DNA from: Caulobacteraceae bacterium
Lineage (GTDB): Bacteria > Pseudomonadota > Alphaproteobacteria > Caulobacterales > Caulobacteraceae
NCBI GenBank assembly: GCA_947478785.1
Contig: CANJXI010000018.1
Span: 1 to 53,695 of the forward strand
Reading direction: 5' to 3'
DNA: 53,695 nucleotides
The notes under the pieces were generated by a model. The model saw only the letters and a list, made by a program, of their open reading frames with translations, was not told where the DNA came from and ran no database searches. Numbering within the stretch: the stretch's first letter is position 1; each line of letters opens with the position of its first letter. Position numbers and translations under genes: made by a program. This document shows positions 1 through 8,098 of this stretch, in pieces.

Positions 1-75
1 CGCTACATGACCCTGGAAACCCTCGCCCCCTTGAGCGATGATCCCCTCGTCAGCCTGTCTATCCCGGCAAGCTGA
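1..75 (+). CDS. C-terminal fragment of an unknown protein (left copy)
   Basis: An open frame enters from the left edge and ends at a TGA at 73-75, giving 24 residues that begin RYMTLETLAPL and end VSLSIPAS. The same 24 residues are encoded at the other end of the window on the minus strand, directly upstream of the gene at 52787-53593. I do not recognise the family from this tail. It may be a duplicated remnant or an assembly-edge copy. Confidence 0.4.
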   Translation, partial: RYMTLETLAPLSDDPLVSLSIPAS

Positions 76-145
76 ACGATCCCGGCCCCGCCGGAGATCG
101 CGGTGATCACGACGCCGCAGTTACACCACGCGATGGGACACGACC
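1..145 (+). repeat. 145-bp terminal inverted repeat, left copy
   Basis: Bases 1-145 are, base for base, the reverse complement of 53551-53695; the match stops abruptly at 145/146. The repeat holds the last 24 codons of one gene and, from a GTG at 103, the first 14 codons of another. In the right copy that second frame continues into a full 268-residue gene; in the left copy it continues into unrelated sequence. Either both ends of an assembled contig ran into the same repeated sequence in opposite orientation, or the genome has a real inverted duplication here. The sequence alone cannot decide. Confidence 0.95.
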
Positions 146-215
146 GGCGATGGATCGAACGGCGCACCCGTTCGTTGCGGCTTTCGGGCCTGTCAGAGCA
201 TGGAGGGGTGAGCGC

Positions 216-1427
216 TTGTTCGACGCGGCGACGCCGAATTCCGAGAACCTGATCCGGCTGGGCCCGGCCGACGAGCCCCACACGCCCGGCGGCTTCCACC
301 TGGTCGACACCACCATGATGTACGCGCCGCGCTCCGGCGGGGTGAAGCGCTACCTGATGGCCAAGCGCGCCTGGCTGGACGACAAGCGCCCCGACATCCG
401 CAACACCCTGGTGGTCCCCGGCGCCCGGACCCGTTCCGATCACGCGGGCCTGGTCACCGTCGCCGCCGCCCGCCTGCCGTTCGGCGACGGCTACCGGATG
501 CCGGCCAGCCTGGCCAAGTGGGAGACCGTGCTGCGCGGCCTTTCCCCCGACATCATCGAGGCCGGCGACGTCTTCGTGCCCGGCCACGCCGCGCTGGAGG
601 CCGGCGAGGCCCTGGGCGTCCCCGTGGTCGGCTTCTGCCACACCGACGCCGCGGCGCTCGCCGCGCTGCACCTGGGCGTCTGGGCCGAGCAGCCGACCTT
701 CAACTTCTGGGCCCAGGCCTACCGTCGCTTCGACCAGGTCGTGGCCCCCAGCCGCCATACCGCCGCGCGCCTGGCCGAGGCCGGCGTCGACCGCGTCACC
801 GTCCAGGGCCTGGGCGTCGACACCGAGCTCTTCCACCCCGCGAAAGGCGACCGCGGCAAGCTCCTCAAGCGCCTGGGCCTGGCGGCCGACACCCGCCTGC
901 TGGTCTTCGTCGGCCGCGCCGCGCGGGAGAAGAACGTCGAGGCCACCATCGCCGCCGTCGAGCGCCTGGGCGAGCCCTACCGCCTCCTGCTGGTCGGGGC
1001 CGGCAAGGACGGCCGCTATTCCCCCCAGGTCATCGCCCTGGACTACGAGCGCGACCCCCAGCGGCTGGCCGCCCTGGTCGCCAGCTGCGACGCCTTCGTC
1101 CACGCCAACGAGAACGAGATCTTCGGCCTGGTGGTGCTGGAGGCCATGGCCGCCGGCCTGCCCGTCATCGGCCCGCTGAAGGGCGGCGTCGGCGAACTCA
1201 TCGACGAGACCGTCGGCCAGCACGCCCTGACCCCGGACGCGAACGGCCTGGCCGAAGCCATCGAGGCCCTGTTCGCCCGCGACATGGCCGCCCTCTCCCA
1301 GGCCGCCCGCCAGCGCGCCGTGACCCGCCATTCCTGGGACCGCACCTTCGAGGGCCTCACCCGCCTCTACGCCCAGCTCCTCGACCGCGCGGCCCTCCAG
1401 CGCATCCCGCTCGCACTCAGCGCCTGA
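216..1427 (+). CDS. Glycosyltransferase, GT4 family
   Basis: A GT-B fold glycosyltransferase of family 4 (group 1), expected to act in the cytoplasm and transfer a sugar from a nucleotide-sugar donor. The C-terminal half carries the family signature: NENEIFGLVVLEAMAAGLPV, with the Glu-x7-Glu arrangement that contacts the donor, after LVFVGRAAREKNVE at the start of the donor-binding domain. I prefer the TTG start at 216, giving 403 residues, because a GGAGG (202-206) sits 9 bases upstream; an in-frame ATG at 150 would add 22 residues that look noncoding. The gene lies just inside the left repeat. It resembles mannosyltransferases acting on lipid or polysaccharide acceptors, but donor and acceptor cannot be read from the sequence. 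No other polysaccharide gene is adjacent. Confidence 0.88.
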   Translation: MFDAATPNSENLIRLGPADEPHTPGGFHLVDTTMMYAPRSGGVKRYLMAKRAWLDDKRPDIRNTLVVPGARTRSDHAGLVTVAAARLPFGDGYRMPASLAKWETVLRGLSPDIIEAGDVFVPGHAALEAGEALGVPVVGFCHTDAAALAALHLGVWAEQPTFNFWAQAYRRFDQVVAPSRHTAARLAEAGVDRVTVQGLGVDTELFHPAKGDRGKLLKRLGLAADTRLLVFVGRAAREKNVEATIAAVERLGEPYRLLLVGAGKDGRYSPQVIALDYERDPQRLAALVASCDAFVHANENEIFGLVVLEAMAAGLPVIGPLKGGVGELIDETVGQHALTPDANGLAEAIEALFARDMAALSQAARQRAVTRHSWDRTFEGLTRLYAQLLDRAALQRIPLALSA

Positions 1428-1440
1428 GCCTGCCAGGACT

Positions 1441-1556
1441 TAGAGCGCGTCAGGGTGAAGTGGATACCGGTTCACCCGTCCGACGCGCTCTAAATATTTG
1501 AAGATAGAACCTTTTCATCCGGCTCAGGTGATTCCACCGGAACCGGAAAGGGTCTA
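1441..1556. repeat. Paired intergenic palindromes
   Basis: Two imperfect palindromes lie back to back between converging genes. The first (1441-1492) has outer arms TAGAGCGCGTC / GACGCGCTCTA and inner arms GGGTGAA / TTCACCC. The second (1505-1556) pairs TAGAACC-type with GGTCTA-type ends and ends on the stop codon of the amidohydrolase gene. The form, about 52 bp per unit with AGAGC-type ends and a TTTTC / GGAAAG core, resembles the dispersed intergenic palindromes of alphaproteobacteria. It may also serve as a bidirectional terminator. No second copy was noticed in this window. Confidence 0.7.
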
Positions 1557-2810
1557 GTGGGTAAACTCGATATTCCGCAGCAGGGCGGGGTTTTCGAGAT
1601 CGGCCGGCTCGGGCGGTCGCAGGACGTCGTCGGGGGTTGGGCCGACGCGCTCGGCGATGGCCCGCAGGCGGGCCGCGTCGAGGCCGTAGAACGCCACCAC
1701 GGTCTCGCCGAGCATCGCCCGGGCTTCCGGCTCGGGAACCTTTCCCGCGCCCAGGGTGGCGCGCAGCCACGCGTTGGTGCAGCCCCACGCGCCCATGCCG
1801 TGCGGGTGGTCGCCGCCCCACATCAGCTTGTCGACACCGACGAGATATCGGCTCTCCACGTCTTCCCGGGCGAACGCCGAGGCGCCGAAGAAAACCTGGC
1901 GGTCGTAATAGTGCATCGGCTCATGCGGCGTGGGCTTACCCAGCTGCCAGTACCATCGGAACTGGGCCATCGCCTCCGGCGCCCACTTGCCGCCGAGCTC
2001 GGCGAACACGATCCGCAGCTTGGGGTGGCGCTCGCAGACGCCGCCGAGGATCAGGAACCAGAGCGGCCGGTGCGACAGCCACTGCGATTCCATGCCGCCG
2101 ATCAGGCTCATGCCGGCCGGCTTTCCGTTCGAGCCGGCGCCCGTGATCCGCCGCAGCGCGGGCGTGGCGACGCCCGCATGGAAATGAACCGCCATGTCCA
2201 TCGCCTCGCAGGCCGACCAGATCGGGGCGTAGCAGGGATCGTCGAGCGGCGGGAGCGTGGGATGGACGCCCTCCATCAGTACGCCCCGCAGCCCGGCCTT
2301 CGCCGAGCGGTGGATTTCCGCGACGGCGGCCGCGACATCGTGCTGCGAGATCAGGGCCAGGCCGACCTGGCGTCCGAGGTCGGGCGAGGTCTCGGCCTGC
2401 CATCGGTTGTGGGCCAGGTGCCCGACGGCGTGCAGGTCCGACGGCACGTCCGGCTCGGCCTCGCCGAACATCCCGGAGAACGGGACGCCCCACTCGTCGA
2501 ACCTTGGGCCCGCCGCGGGCCCGGGATAGAGCACCTCGCCGACGAGGCCTTCCCGCTCCAGGCGCTCAAGGCGCTTGTCGAGTTCGGTGCCGAATATCTG
2601 CGCCTCGTCGGATTCGACCTCCTCGGCGTGTTGCTTCTTGACCGTGCCCTGCGCTTCCTTGGCGGCCTTGACCATCGCGGCGTAGGCCGCGGCGCGCGGC
2701 GCCACCCAGCGGTCGTAGTCGTCGTGATACCGCCTCTCCATGAACTGGCGGTACACCGGGCGGGTGGCGCCGGCGTGGTCGTCGGACGAGAACATCAGGA
2801 ACGGCTTCAT
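1554..2810 (-). CDS. Amidohydrolase family protein (amidohydrolase_2), copy 1
   Basis: A 418-residue metal-dependent hydrolase or decarboxylase of the amidohydrolase_2 (PF04909) type, a TIM-barrel enzyme. The N-terminal metal site is SSDDHAG, with Asp at 10 and 11 and His12 in place of the usual HxH. Mid-protein VHFHAG and late WGGDHPHG supply the remaining metal-binding and catalytic His/Asp residues. The start at 2810 has GGAGAG 4-5 bases upstream. It follows a paralogue (2855-4108) with 44 bases between, so the two are probably cotranscribed. Relatives include decarboxylases and ring-cleavage-product hydrolases of aromatic catabolism; the substrate here is unknown. The pair looks like an old tandem duplication, with shared stretches such as HNRWQAET and VGPTPD. 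Confidence 0.85.
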   Translation of the reverse strand: MKPFLMFSSDDHAGATRPVYRQFMERRYHDDYDRWVAPRAAAYAAMVKAAKEAQGTVKKQHAEEVESDEAQIFGTELDKRLERLEREGLVGEVLYPGPAAGPRFDEWGVPFSGMFGEAEPDVPSDLHAVGHLAHNRWQAETSPDLGRQVGLALISQHDVAAAVAEIHRSAKAGLRGVLMEGVHPTLPPLDDPCYAPIWSACEAMDMAVHFHAGVATPALRRITGAGSNGKPAGMSLIGGMESQWLSHRPLWFLILGGVCERHPKLRIVFAELGGKWAPEAMAQFRWYWQLGKPTPHEPMHYYDRQVFFGASAFAREDVESRYLVGVDKLMWGGDHPHGMGAWGCTNAWLRATLGAGKVPEPEARAMLGETVVAFYGLDAARLRAIAERVGPTPDDVLRPPEPADLENPALLRNIEFTH

Positions 2811-2854
2811 CGGTCTCTCCAGAGCTTGCCCGTGCGGCTCGGACCTCGCATCGG

Positions 2855-4108
2855 TCAGATGACGATCATGTTCGACGCCACCCGCGCGCGATCGCCTGCG
2901 TCCGCCTCGCGGAGCACCTCGTCGGGCGTCGGCCCGACCCGGTCGGCCACGGCGCCAAGCAGGGCCGCGTCCAGGCCGTAATACCGCACGGCGTTCTCGC
3001 CCAGGATGGCGCGCGCCTCGGTCTCCGTGACGCCTTCCGGACCGAACATCGAGCGCAGGAACGCCGCCGTGCAGCCCCACGGCCCGCTGATGTGGGGGTG
3101 GTCGCCGCCCCACATCAGCTTGTCGATGCCCGCCTCGCGCCGGAAGCGCACCTCATGGGGGTTCACCCGCGAGAACCCGAACATGATCTGGCGCTCGAAA
3201 TAGGCGCTCGGCGGCTCGGGCGTGGGCGGGGATCCGAACCGGTTCCAGATTCGGTCGAGGTCGCGAAGCGCGTTGATCGCCCACTCGGTTCCCATTTCGG
3301 CGAACACCACGCGCAGCTTCGGGTGCCGGGCGAACACCCCGCCCAGCAGCATGAACCAGAAGGGGCGTTGCCCGAACCAGGCCGATTCATAGCTGGCGAT
3401 CGGGTTCAGGAAGTCCGCCCTGCCGGTCGTTCGCGGACCGGTGGCGCGCGAGGCGGTGAGGGCTCCGGAGACCTCGTGGAAGTGCACGGGCAGGTCGAGC
3501 GCCGCGCACACCGCCCACATCGGGTCGTAGATCGGATCGTCCAGCGGCGCGAGATCGGGGTGGATGCCCTGCAGCAGGACGCCGCGTAGGCCCGAGGCGG
3601 CGGACCGCTCGATCTCGGTGATCGCCGCGTCGACGTCGTGGCACGAGATGAGCGCCAGCCCCACCTGGCGGCTGAGATCGGCCGTTTCGGCCTGCCACCG
3701 GTTGTGGGCGCGCTGGCCGGCCGCCAGCAACCCGAAATCCGTGCCGCCGGAGCCGCCGAGCAGTCCGGCGAACGGCACGCCATAGTCATCGTACCTTGGC
3801 CCGGAGCCGGGATTGGGAAACAGCACCTCTCCGACGACACCCTCGGTCTCGAGCATCGCCAGACGCGCGTTCAGGTTCATCCCGAACTGCGCCCGGTCGG
3901 GATCGCCCTGCCGGCTCATGGTGGCGTTGATCGTCGTGCCCGGCTTCACGTCGAGGCCGTAGATCTTGCCGCGCTGGCTCTCCAGCCAGCGGTCGTAGTC
4001 GTCATGGTGGCGGCTCTCCAGGAATCCCCGGTAGACCGCGGCGGAAGCGCCGGCGTGGTTGTCCGACGACATCACCAGCACGCGCTTCGGCGTGGCCTGA
4101 GCTGCCAT
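2855..4108 (-). CDS. Amidohydrolase family protein (amidohydrolase_2), copy 2
   Basis: A 417-residue paralogue of the next gene downstream. The N-terminal site is SSDNHAGA (Asp16, His18), followed by LPVHFHE and LMWGGDHPH, as expected for amidohydrolase_2 metal and catalytic residues. Start chosen at 4108 because GGGGAGGG lies just upstream; an in-frame ATG 39 bases earlier lacks a comparable site. It is the first gene of the pair. A candidate promoter lies at 4206-4233, which would leave a leader of about 90 bases. Two paralogues in one operon may form a hetero-oligomer or act on successive or related substrates; that is inference. Confidence 0.85.
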   Translation of the reverse strand: MAAQATPKRVLVMSSDNHAGASAAVYRGFLESRHHDDYDRWLESQRGKIYGLDVKPGTTINATMSRQGDPDRAQFGMNLNARLAMLETEGVVGEVLFPNPGSGPRYDDYGVPFAGLLGGSGGTDFGLLAAGQRAHNRWQAETADLSRQVGLALISCHDVDAAITEIERSAASGLRGVLLQGIHPDLAPLDDPIYDPMWAVCAALDLPVHFHEVSGALTASRATGPRTTGRADFLNPIASYESAWFGQRPFWFMLLGGVFARHPKLRVVFAEMGTEWAINALRDLDRIWNRFGSPPTPEPPSAYFERQIMFGFSRVNPHEVRFRREAGIDKLMWGGDHPHISGPWGCTAAFLRSMFGPEGVTETEARAILGENAVRYYGLDAALLGAVADRVGPTPDEVLREADAGDRARVASNMIVI

Positions 4109-4205
4109 TGCCCTCCCCTTCCGGAATGGCTTCGGCGAGGCCGCCACACACCGCCCTCCAGCCGGTGTCGCGCCCCCCGCGCCGCCCTTGCATACCGCTG
4201 TTACG

Positions 4206-4233
4206 AGACTAGCAGCCTGGGAATCGATTGCAA
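4206..4233 (-). promoter_or_regulatory. Candidate sigma-70 promoter for the amidohydrolase pair
   Basis: Read on the minus strand, TTGCAA (4228-4233) and TAGTCT (4206-4211) are separated by 16 bases. They lie in a 171-base gap otherwise without coding sequence, about 100 bases before the ATG at 4108. Prediction by eye only. Confidence 0.35.
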
Positions 4234-4279
4234 TGGGCCCGCCGGCGCCCCGGCAAAACCCGCCGATCAGGGACCTTGC

Positions 4280-5158
4280 CTAGTACGCCTCGCGAGCCAC
4301 GCCCTTTCGGCTCCACGGACCCTTCGCGTCGTTCGGCGCCAGCGGGCAACGGCTGGCGTCGAAGCTGGCGAACCGGGCGGGCTGTCCCCTGACGATCTCG
4401 CCCATGCGCGGCGTCGGCAGGCGGCTGGGCGTGTACGGAAACGAGTCGGCGGACGAATACACCGGCAGCAGCAGCGGCCGGGCCCGGTCCGAGGTGTTGA
4501 GGCCGGATCCGTGGATGATCCGGCAGTTCAGGATGAGCAGGGTTCCGGACCCGCCGGTCGGCGCCACGATCTCCGCCTCGCGGCCCTTCAGGCTCTCGGC
4601 GGCGCCTTGGATCAGGTCGCCCGCTTCGTTGAAGATGTCATGCAGCGGCCCGCGGTGGCTGCCGGGCAGCAGGGACAACGGACCCTGGTCGCTCGAACAT
4701 CCATTCAGGTAGATGCCGAAGGTCACCGGACTGAAGTCGGTGTGCGGCCAGCCGACGATGTCCTGGTGCCACTGGAACCGTTCCACGCCCTTGGGGGCCT
4801 TCAGGTTCAGTTTGGCGTGGTGGAACTTGACGTCCGGGCCCACGACGTCGGCCGCCAGATCGGTCAGCAGGGGGTCCAGGAAGAAATCCCACACCGCCGG
4901 GTGGAGGTCCTGGGGGTTCGATATCCGGTGCAGCCTCGGGCTGGCGGCGGAATGGCCTGCCTCCAGGACATAGGCGCCGTTCGATTCCGCGAGGGAGCGG
5001 CTCGCCTCGATCATCTCGTCCAGCGCCGCGTTCAGCTTCAGCAGGCGGCCGGCGTCGACGTAGTTCTCCAGGGTGAGGAATCCGTCCGCGAAGAACTGCC
5101 GCCGCTGCGCCTGGGTGAGAACGCTGGGCGCGTTCCGCAGGATGTCTTCCTCGTGCAT
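4280..5158 (-). CDS. Phytanoyl-CoA dioxygenase (PhyH) family protein
   Basis: A 292-residue non-haem Fe(II)/2-oxoglutarate oxygenase of the PhyH family. The iron triad is visible: His131 and Asp133 in WHQD, and His216 in RIIHGSG, with Arg227 in SDRARPLL as the likely 2-oxoglutarate carboxylate ligand. PLSLLPGSHRG is typical of the double-stranded beta-helix core. The start codon overlaps the stop of the upstream DUF2200 gene by one base (TGATG), so translation is probably coupled. Family members hydroxylate acyl-CoAs, small amines, compatible solutes or secondary metabolites; nothing here fixes the substrate. Next downstream, after 171 bases, come the two amidohydrolases. Confidence 0.87.
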   Translation of the reverse strand: MHEEDILRNAPSVLTQAQRRQFFADGFLTLENYVDAGRLLKLNAALDEMIEASRSLAESNGAYVLEAGHSAASPRLHRISNPQDLHPAVWDFFLDPLLTDLAADVVGPDVKFHHAKLNLKAPKGVERFQWHQDIVGWPHTDFSPVTFGIYLNGCSSDQGPLSLLPGSHRGPLHDIFNEAGDLIQGAAESLKGREAEIVAPTGGSGTLLILNCRIIHGSGLNTSDRARPLLLPVYSSADSFPYTPSRLPTPRMGEIVRGQPARFASFDASRCPLAPNDAKGPWSRKGVAREAY

Positions 5159-5526
5159 CACCCTCTCCCGGCGTCTTGAGCGGTGCGCAGGATCTTCGCC
5201 ATCGCCTTGCCGCGCGCAAGCTCGTCGATCAGTTTGTCCAGGTAACGGATCTCGCGCATCAGCGGCTCCGCCACCTCCTCGACGCGAACGCCGCAGATCA
5301 GGCCCTTGATCTCGGCCCGCGCGGGGTTCGGCCTGGGCGCCTGGGCGAAGAAGGTCTCGAAGTCCGCCCCCTCGGCGATCCGGGCCTCCAGCTCCGCCTG
5401 GCTGAAGCCGGTCAGCCACCGGATGATCTCGTCCACCTCGGCCCTGGTGCGCCCCTTGCGCTCCGCCTTGGCGACGTAGAGCGGATAGACGCTGGCGAAG
5501 CGGGTCGTGAAAATTCGATGCTTCAT
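5158..5526 (-). CDS. DUF2200 family protein
   Basis: A 122-residue soluble protein that matches DUF2200 in length and in recognisable segments ([18 protein letters not shown] near the start, [18 protein letters not shown] near the end). The family is widespread in bacteria and has no known function. The gene overlaps the upstream membrane-protein gene by 4 bases (ATGA) and the downstream PhyH gene by one base, so the three form one transcript. Confidence 0.85.
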   Translation of the reverse strand: MKHRIFTTRFASVYPLYVAKAERKGRTRAEVDEIIRWLTGFSQAELEARIAEGADFETFFAQAPRPNPARAEIKGLICGVRVEEVAEPLMREIRYLDKLIDELARGKAMAKILRTAQDAGRG

Positions 5527-6305
5527 GCCGGCGCCGCGGGCGGCTTGCCGGCCAGGGCCAGGAAATCGCGGGCGAAGCTGTGCCAGGCCACGGTCTCGCT
5601 GACCGGGATCACCGCCCAGGCCAGGAACGCCAGGACCGGCAGGGCGATCACATAGACCGCGTGCGGCCGGCCGCGCGTCTTCCAGTCATGGGCCATGGCG
5701 ATCAGGATGAAGCCGTAGCTCAGCCAGCTGACCGGCGCATTGATCCAAACCGGCGGCTGGCCCCCCGGCATGTCGGCATGCAGCACCCAGGTCAGCATCG
5801 GGCGCGCGACGGGTGCGTTCAGCACCGACACCGTGGCCAGCAGCATCAGCCGCTTGTGGACCTCGGGCCTGCGGATGTTGGCGATCGCCGCGGTGAACAG
5901 GACCGCGAAGGTGACGATGACCAGCAGCGGCACGATCAGGAACGCCTCGCCCTGCGCGCCGAACCCCATGACGGTCGCCGTGTTGAGGCTGTTCAGCGCC
6001 GCCAGCAGGCCGAGCACGGTCAGCAGGGTGGCGTAGGAGACGCCGATCAGGCCGACGGATCGGTGCAGGGCTGTCTTGCCGGCCGGCACGAGCGAGGTCT
6101 GGACCAGCGCGAAGAGGGTCCAGCCGAAGAACGCGACGCCGTGCAGGTGAACGACCGGATTGGCCTGGAACTTCCCCTGCGCCATCGGCTCGAAGTAGGT
6201 CGGGATGAAGCCCAGGAAGGCGGTCGCCACGAACGCCGCCGACATCCACGTATAGAAATCGCCCACCCGCGCCCGGACCGGCGCGCCGCTCGCCACCGCC
6301 GTCAT
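5523..6305 (-). CDS. Polytopic membrane protein, function unknown
   Basis: A 260-residue inner-membrane protein with about six to seven hydrophobic spans (roughly 18-36, 52-70, 85-105, 122-144, 155-175, 188-205, 215-235). Histidines near membrane edges ([25 protein letters not shown]) suggest a haem- or metal-binding membrane domain, but I do not recognise a named family with confidence. It is the first gene of a three-gene overlapping unit with DUF2200 and PhyH. The start at 6305 lies 159 bases from the divergent gloB gene. Confidence 0.75.
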   Translation of the reverse strand: MTAVASGAPVRARVGDFYTWMSAAFVATAFLGFIPTYFEPMAQGKFQANPVVHLHGVAFFGWTLFALVQTSLVPAGKTALHRSVGLIGVSYATLLTVLGLLAALNSLNTATVMGFGAQGEAFLIVPLLVIVTFAVLFTAAIANIRRPEVHKRLMLLATVSVLNAPVARPMLTWVLHADMPGGQPPVWINAPVSWLSYGFILIAMAHDWKTRGRPHAVYVIALPVLAFLAWAVIPVSETVAWHSFARDFLALAGKPPAAPA

Positions 6306-6464
6306 GTCAGAGTCCTCCGCCCGCCGCCCCCGAGGCGGGTTCCCATGACGATGTTACGTCGCCGGCCGGGATTGTCGATGGGGAAGCGCCGGTCCACATT
6401 GGGGTGACACCTGCCGACAATGCGTGGATAGGCCGCGCCGGGCGCGGTCCCCAAGGAGCGATCG

Positions 6465-7229
6465 ATGGCCCTGCGCGTCCACCAGTTCCCCGTCCTCTCC
6501 GACAACTACGCCTTCCTTGTGCGCGACGAGGCGACCGGCCGCACCGCCGCCGTCGACACCCCCGACGCCACGGCCATCCTGGGCGAGCTGGAACGCCTGG
6601 GCTGGGGCCTCGACCTGATCCTCAACACCCACTGGCACCCCGACCACGCCGGCGGCAACGCCGAGGTCAAGGCGGCCACCGGCTGCGAGATCGTGGGCCC
6701 GCCGGAGGTCATCCGCATCGCCCCCCTCGACCGGGTGGTGGCGGACGGCGACGTGGTCGAGCTCGGCGAGACGCGTTTCGCGGTCATCGGCTGTGGCGGC
6801 CACACGCTCGAGCACGTCACCTACCACGACGCCGCCGACCGGGTGGCCTTCGTGGGCGACACCCTGTTCGCGCTCGGTTGCGGCCGCGTGGTCGAGGGCG
6901 ACGCCGCCCAGATGTGGGCCTCGCTGCAACGCCTGACCAAGGCCATCCCCGACGACACCGCGCTCTATTGCGCCCACGAATACACCGCCGCCAACGCCCG
7001 CTTCGCCCTGACGGTGGACGACGCGCCGGCGCTGCGGGCCAGGGCCGACGCCGTCTTCGCCGCCCGCGAACGCGGCGAGCCCACCGTCCCCAGCCTCATG
7101 GGTCTGGAGAAGGCCACCAATCCCTTCCTGCGCGCGCCCGCGCTCGCCCCCCGGATCGGCAAGGCCGGAGCCCCCGACCACGAGGCCTTCGGCGCCGTCC
7201 GCGCCGCCAAGGACGTGTTCAAGGGCTAG
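6465..7229 (+). CDS. gloB: Hydroxyacylglutathione hydrolase (glyoxalase II)
   Basis: Hydrolyses S-lactoylglutathione to lactate and glutathione, the second step of methylglyoxal detoxification, in the cytoplasm. The 254-residue length is normal. The metallo-beta-lactamase site THWHPDHAGG supplies HxHxDH, HTLEH supplies the next His, VGDTLFALGCGRV the bridging Asp, and CAHEYTAAN the last metal His; this run is typical of glyoxalase II. A C-terminal region with ATNPFLR matches the glutathione-binding domain. AAGGAG precedes the ATG by 6 bases. A glyoxalase I-type gene lies 4 kb away at 10934-11389, not in the same operon. Confidence 0.95.
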   Translation: MALRVHQFPVLSDNYAFLVRDEATGRTAAVDTPDATAILGELERLGWGLDLILNTHWHPDHAGGNAEVKAATGCEIVGPPEVIRIAPLDRVVADGDVVELGETRFAVIGCGGHTLEHVTYHDAADRVAFVGDTLFALGCGRVVEGDAAQMWASLQRLTKAIPDDTALYCAHEYTAANARFALTVDDAPALRARADAVFAARERGEPTVPSLMGLEKATNPFLRAPALAPRIGKAGAPDHEAFGAVRAAKDVFKG

Positions 7230-7268
7230 AACGCGGGTCCGCCGGGGCGCCGCGAAAGCCGGATCGTT

Positions 7269-8096
7269 TCAGGCCGTGGATGCGGCGGACGGCCCCTGCC
7301 CGCCGCCAACCAGCCGCGACAGCACGATCAGCAGCGCCAGGACCACCGCATAGGTCAGGACCTGCAGGCCCATGGGCCGGTCGGAATAGCCCGCGATCGC
7401 GTGCAGGGCGCGGCCGAGGAGGCTGTCGTCGGCCAGCACCCATGAGGTGTCCCAGACCTCGTCGCCCAGGGTCGGCGCCAGGCCCGCCTTGACGAGGTAG
7501 ACGGCGGCCTGCCCGGCCATGCCGGCGGCGAGCAGCGACAGCAGGCCATTGGTGACGGTGAACAGCTTGTCCGTCGGGATCACCAGCAGGCCCCGGTAGA
7601 TCAGCCAGGAAAGGCCCGCGCCCAGGGCGATGCCGCCCGCCCCGCCGAGCAGCATGGCGGCCGGCGCGCTGCCGGACGCCGCTATGCCATAGAGGAACAG
7701 CACGACCTCCGCGCCTTCCCGCAGGATGGCCACGGCGACCACGAGCGCCATGGCGGCCAGCGTCTTGTCGCCGGCCAGGACCAGGCGGCCCAGCGTCTTC
7801 ATGTCGCCGGTCATCTCGCGGGCGTGGCGGGCCATCCAGACGATGTGCCAGCCCAGCATGGCCACCGCGACCATCAGGATCACGGCGTTGAACAGCTCCT
7901 GGCCCGAACCCGCGAAGGCCTCCGACAGGCGCTGCGCGGAGACCGCCACCAGCGTCGCGCCGGCCAGCCCACCGGCGACGCCCAGCGAGATCCACTTGCC
8001 CCGGCCCCGCACGCCCTCGGTGGCGGCCAGCACGATGCCGACGATCAGTCCGGCCTCGAGGACTTCGCGAAAGACGATGAGCAGGGCGGCAAGCAT
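7269..8096 (-). CDS. FTR1-family high-affinity iron permease (FtrC/EfeU-like)
   Basis: A 275-residue inner-membrane permease with about seven hydrophobic spans. It carries both REXXE iron-coordination motifs of the FTR1/OFeT family: REVLE at 10-14 in the first span and REGAE at 126-130 in the fourth. It lies 2 bases after a cupredoxin gene, the arrangement of ftrB-ftrC in the Brucella/Bordetella FtrABCD ferrous-iron system. FtrA (P19-type) and FtrD (ferredoxin-type) partners are not visible nearby. Repression by Fur is likely, given the Fur-box-like sequence ahead of the cupredoxin gene. Confidence 0.9.
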   Translation of the reverse strand: MLAALLIVFREVLEAGLIVGIVLAATEGVRGRGKWISLGVAGGLAGATLVAVSAQRLSEAFAGSGQELFNAVILMVAVAMLGWHIVWMARHAREMTGDMKTLGRLVLAGDKTLAAMALVVAVAILREGAEVVLFLYGIAASGSAPAAMLLGGAGGIALGAGLSWLIYRGLLVIPTDKLFTVTNGLLSLLAAGMAGQAAVYLVKAGLAPTLGDEVWDTSWVLADDSLLGRALHAIAGYSDRPMGLQVLTYAVVLALLIVLSRLVGGGQGPSAASTA

Positions 8097-8098
8097 CG

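Noticed and set aside
1557..2981. Plus-strand frame opposite the amidohydrolases
   Set aside because: Antisense shadow; no start context, and the minus-strand genes are clearly real.
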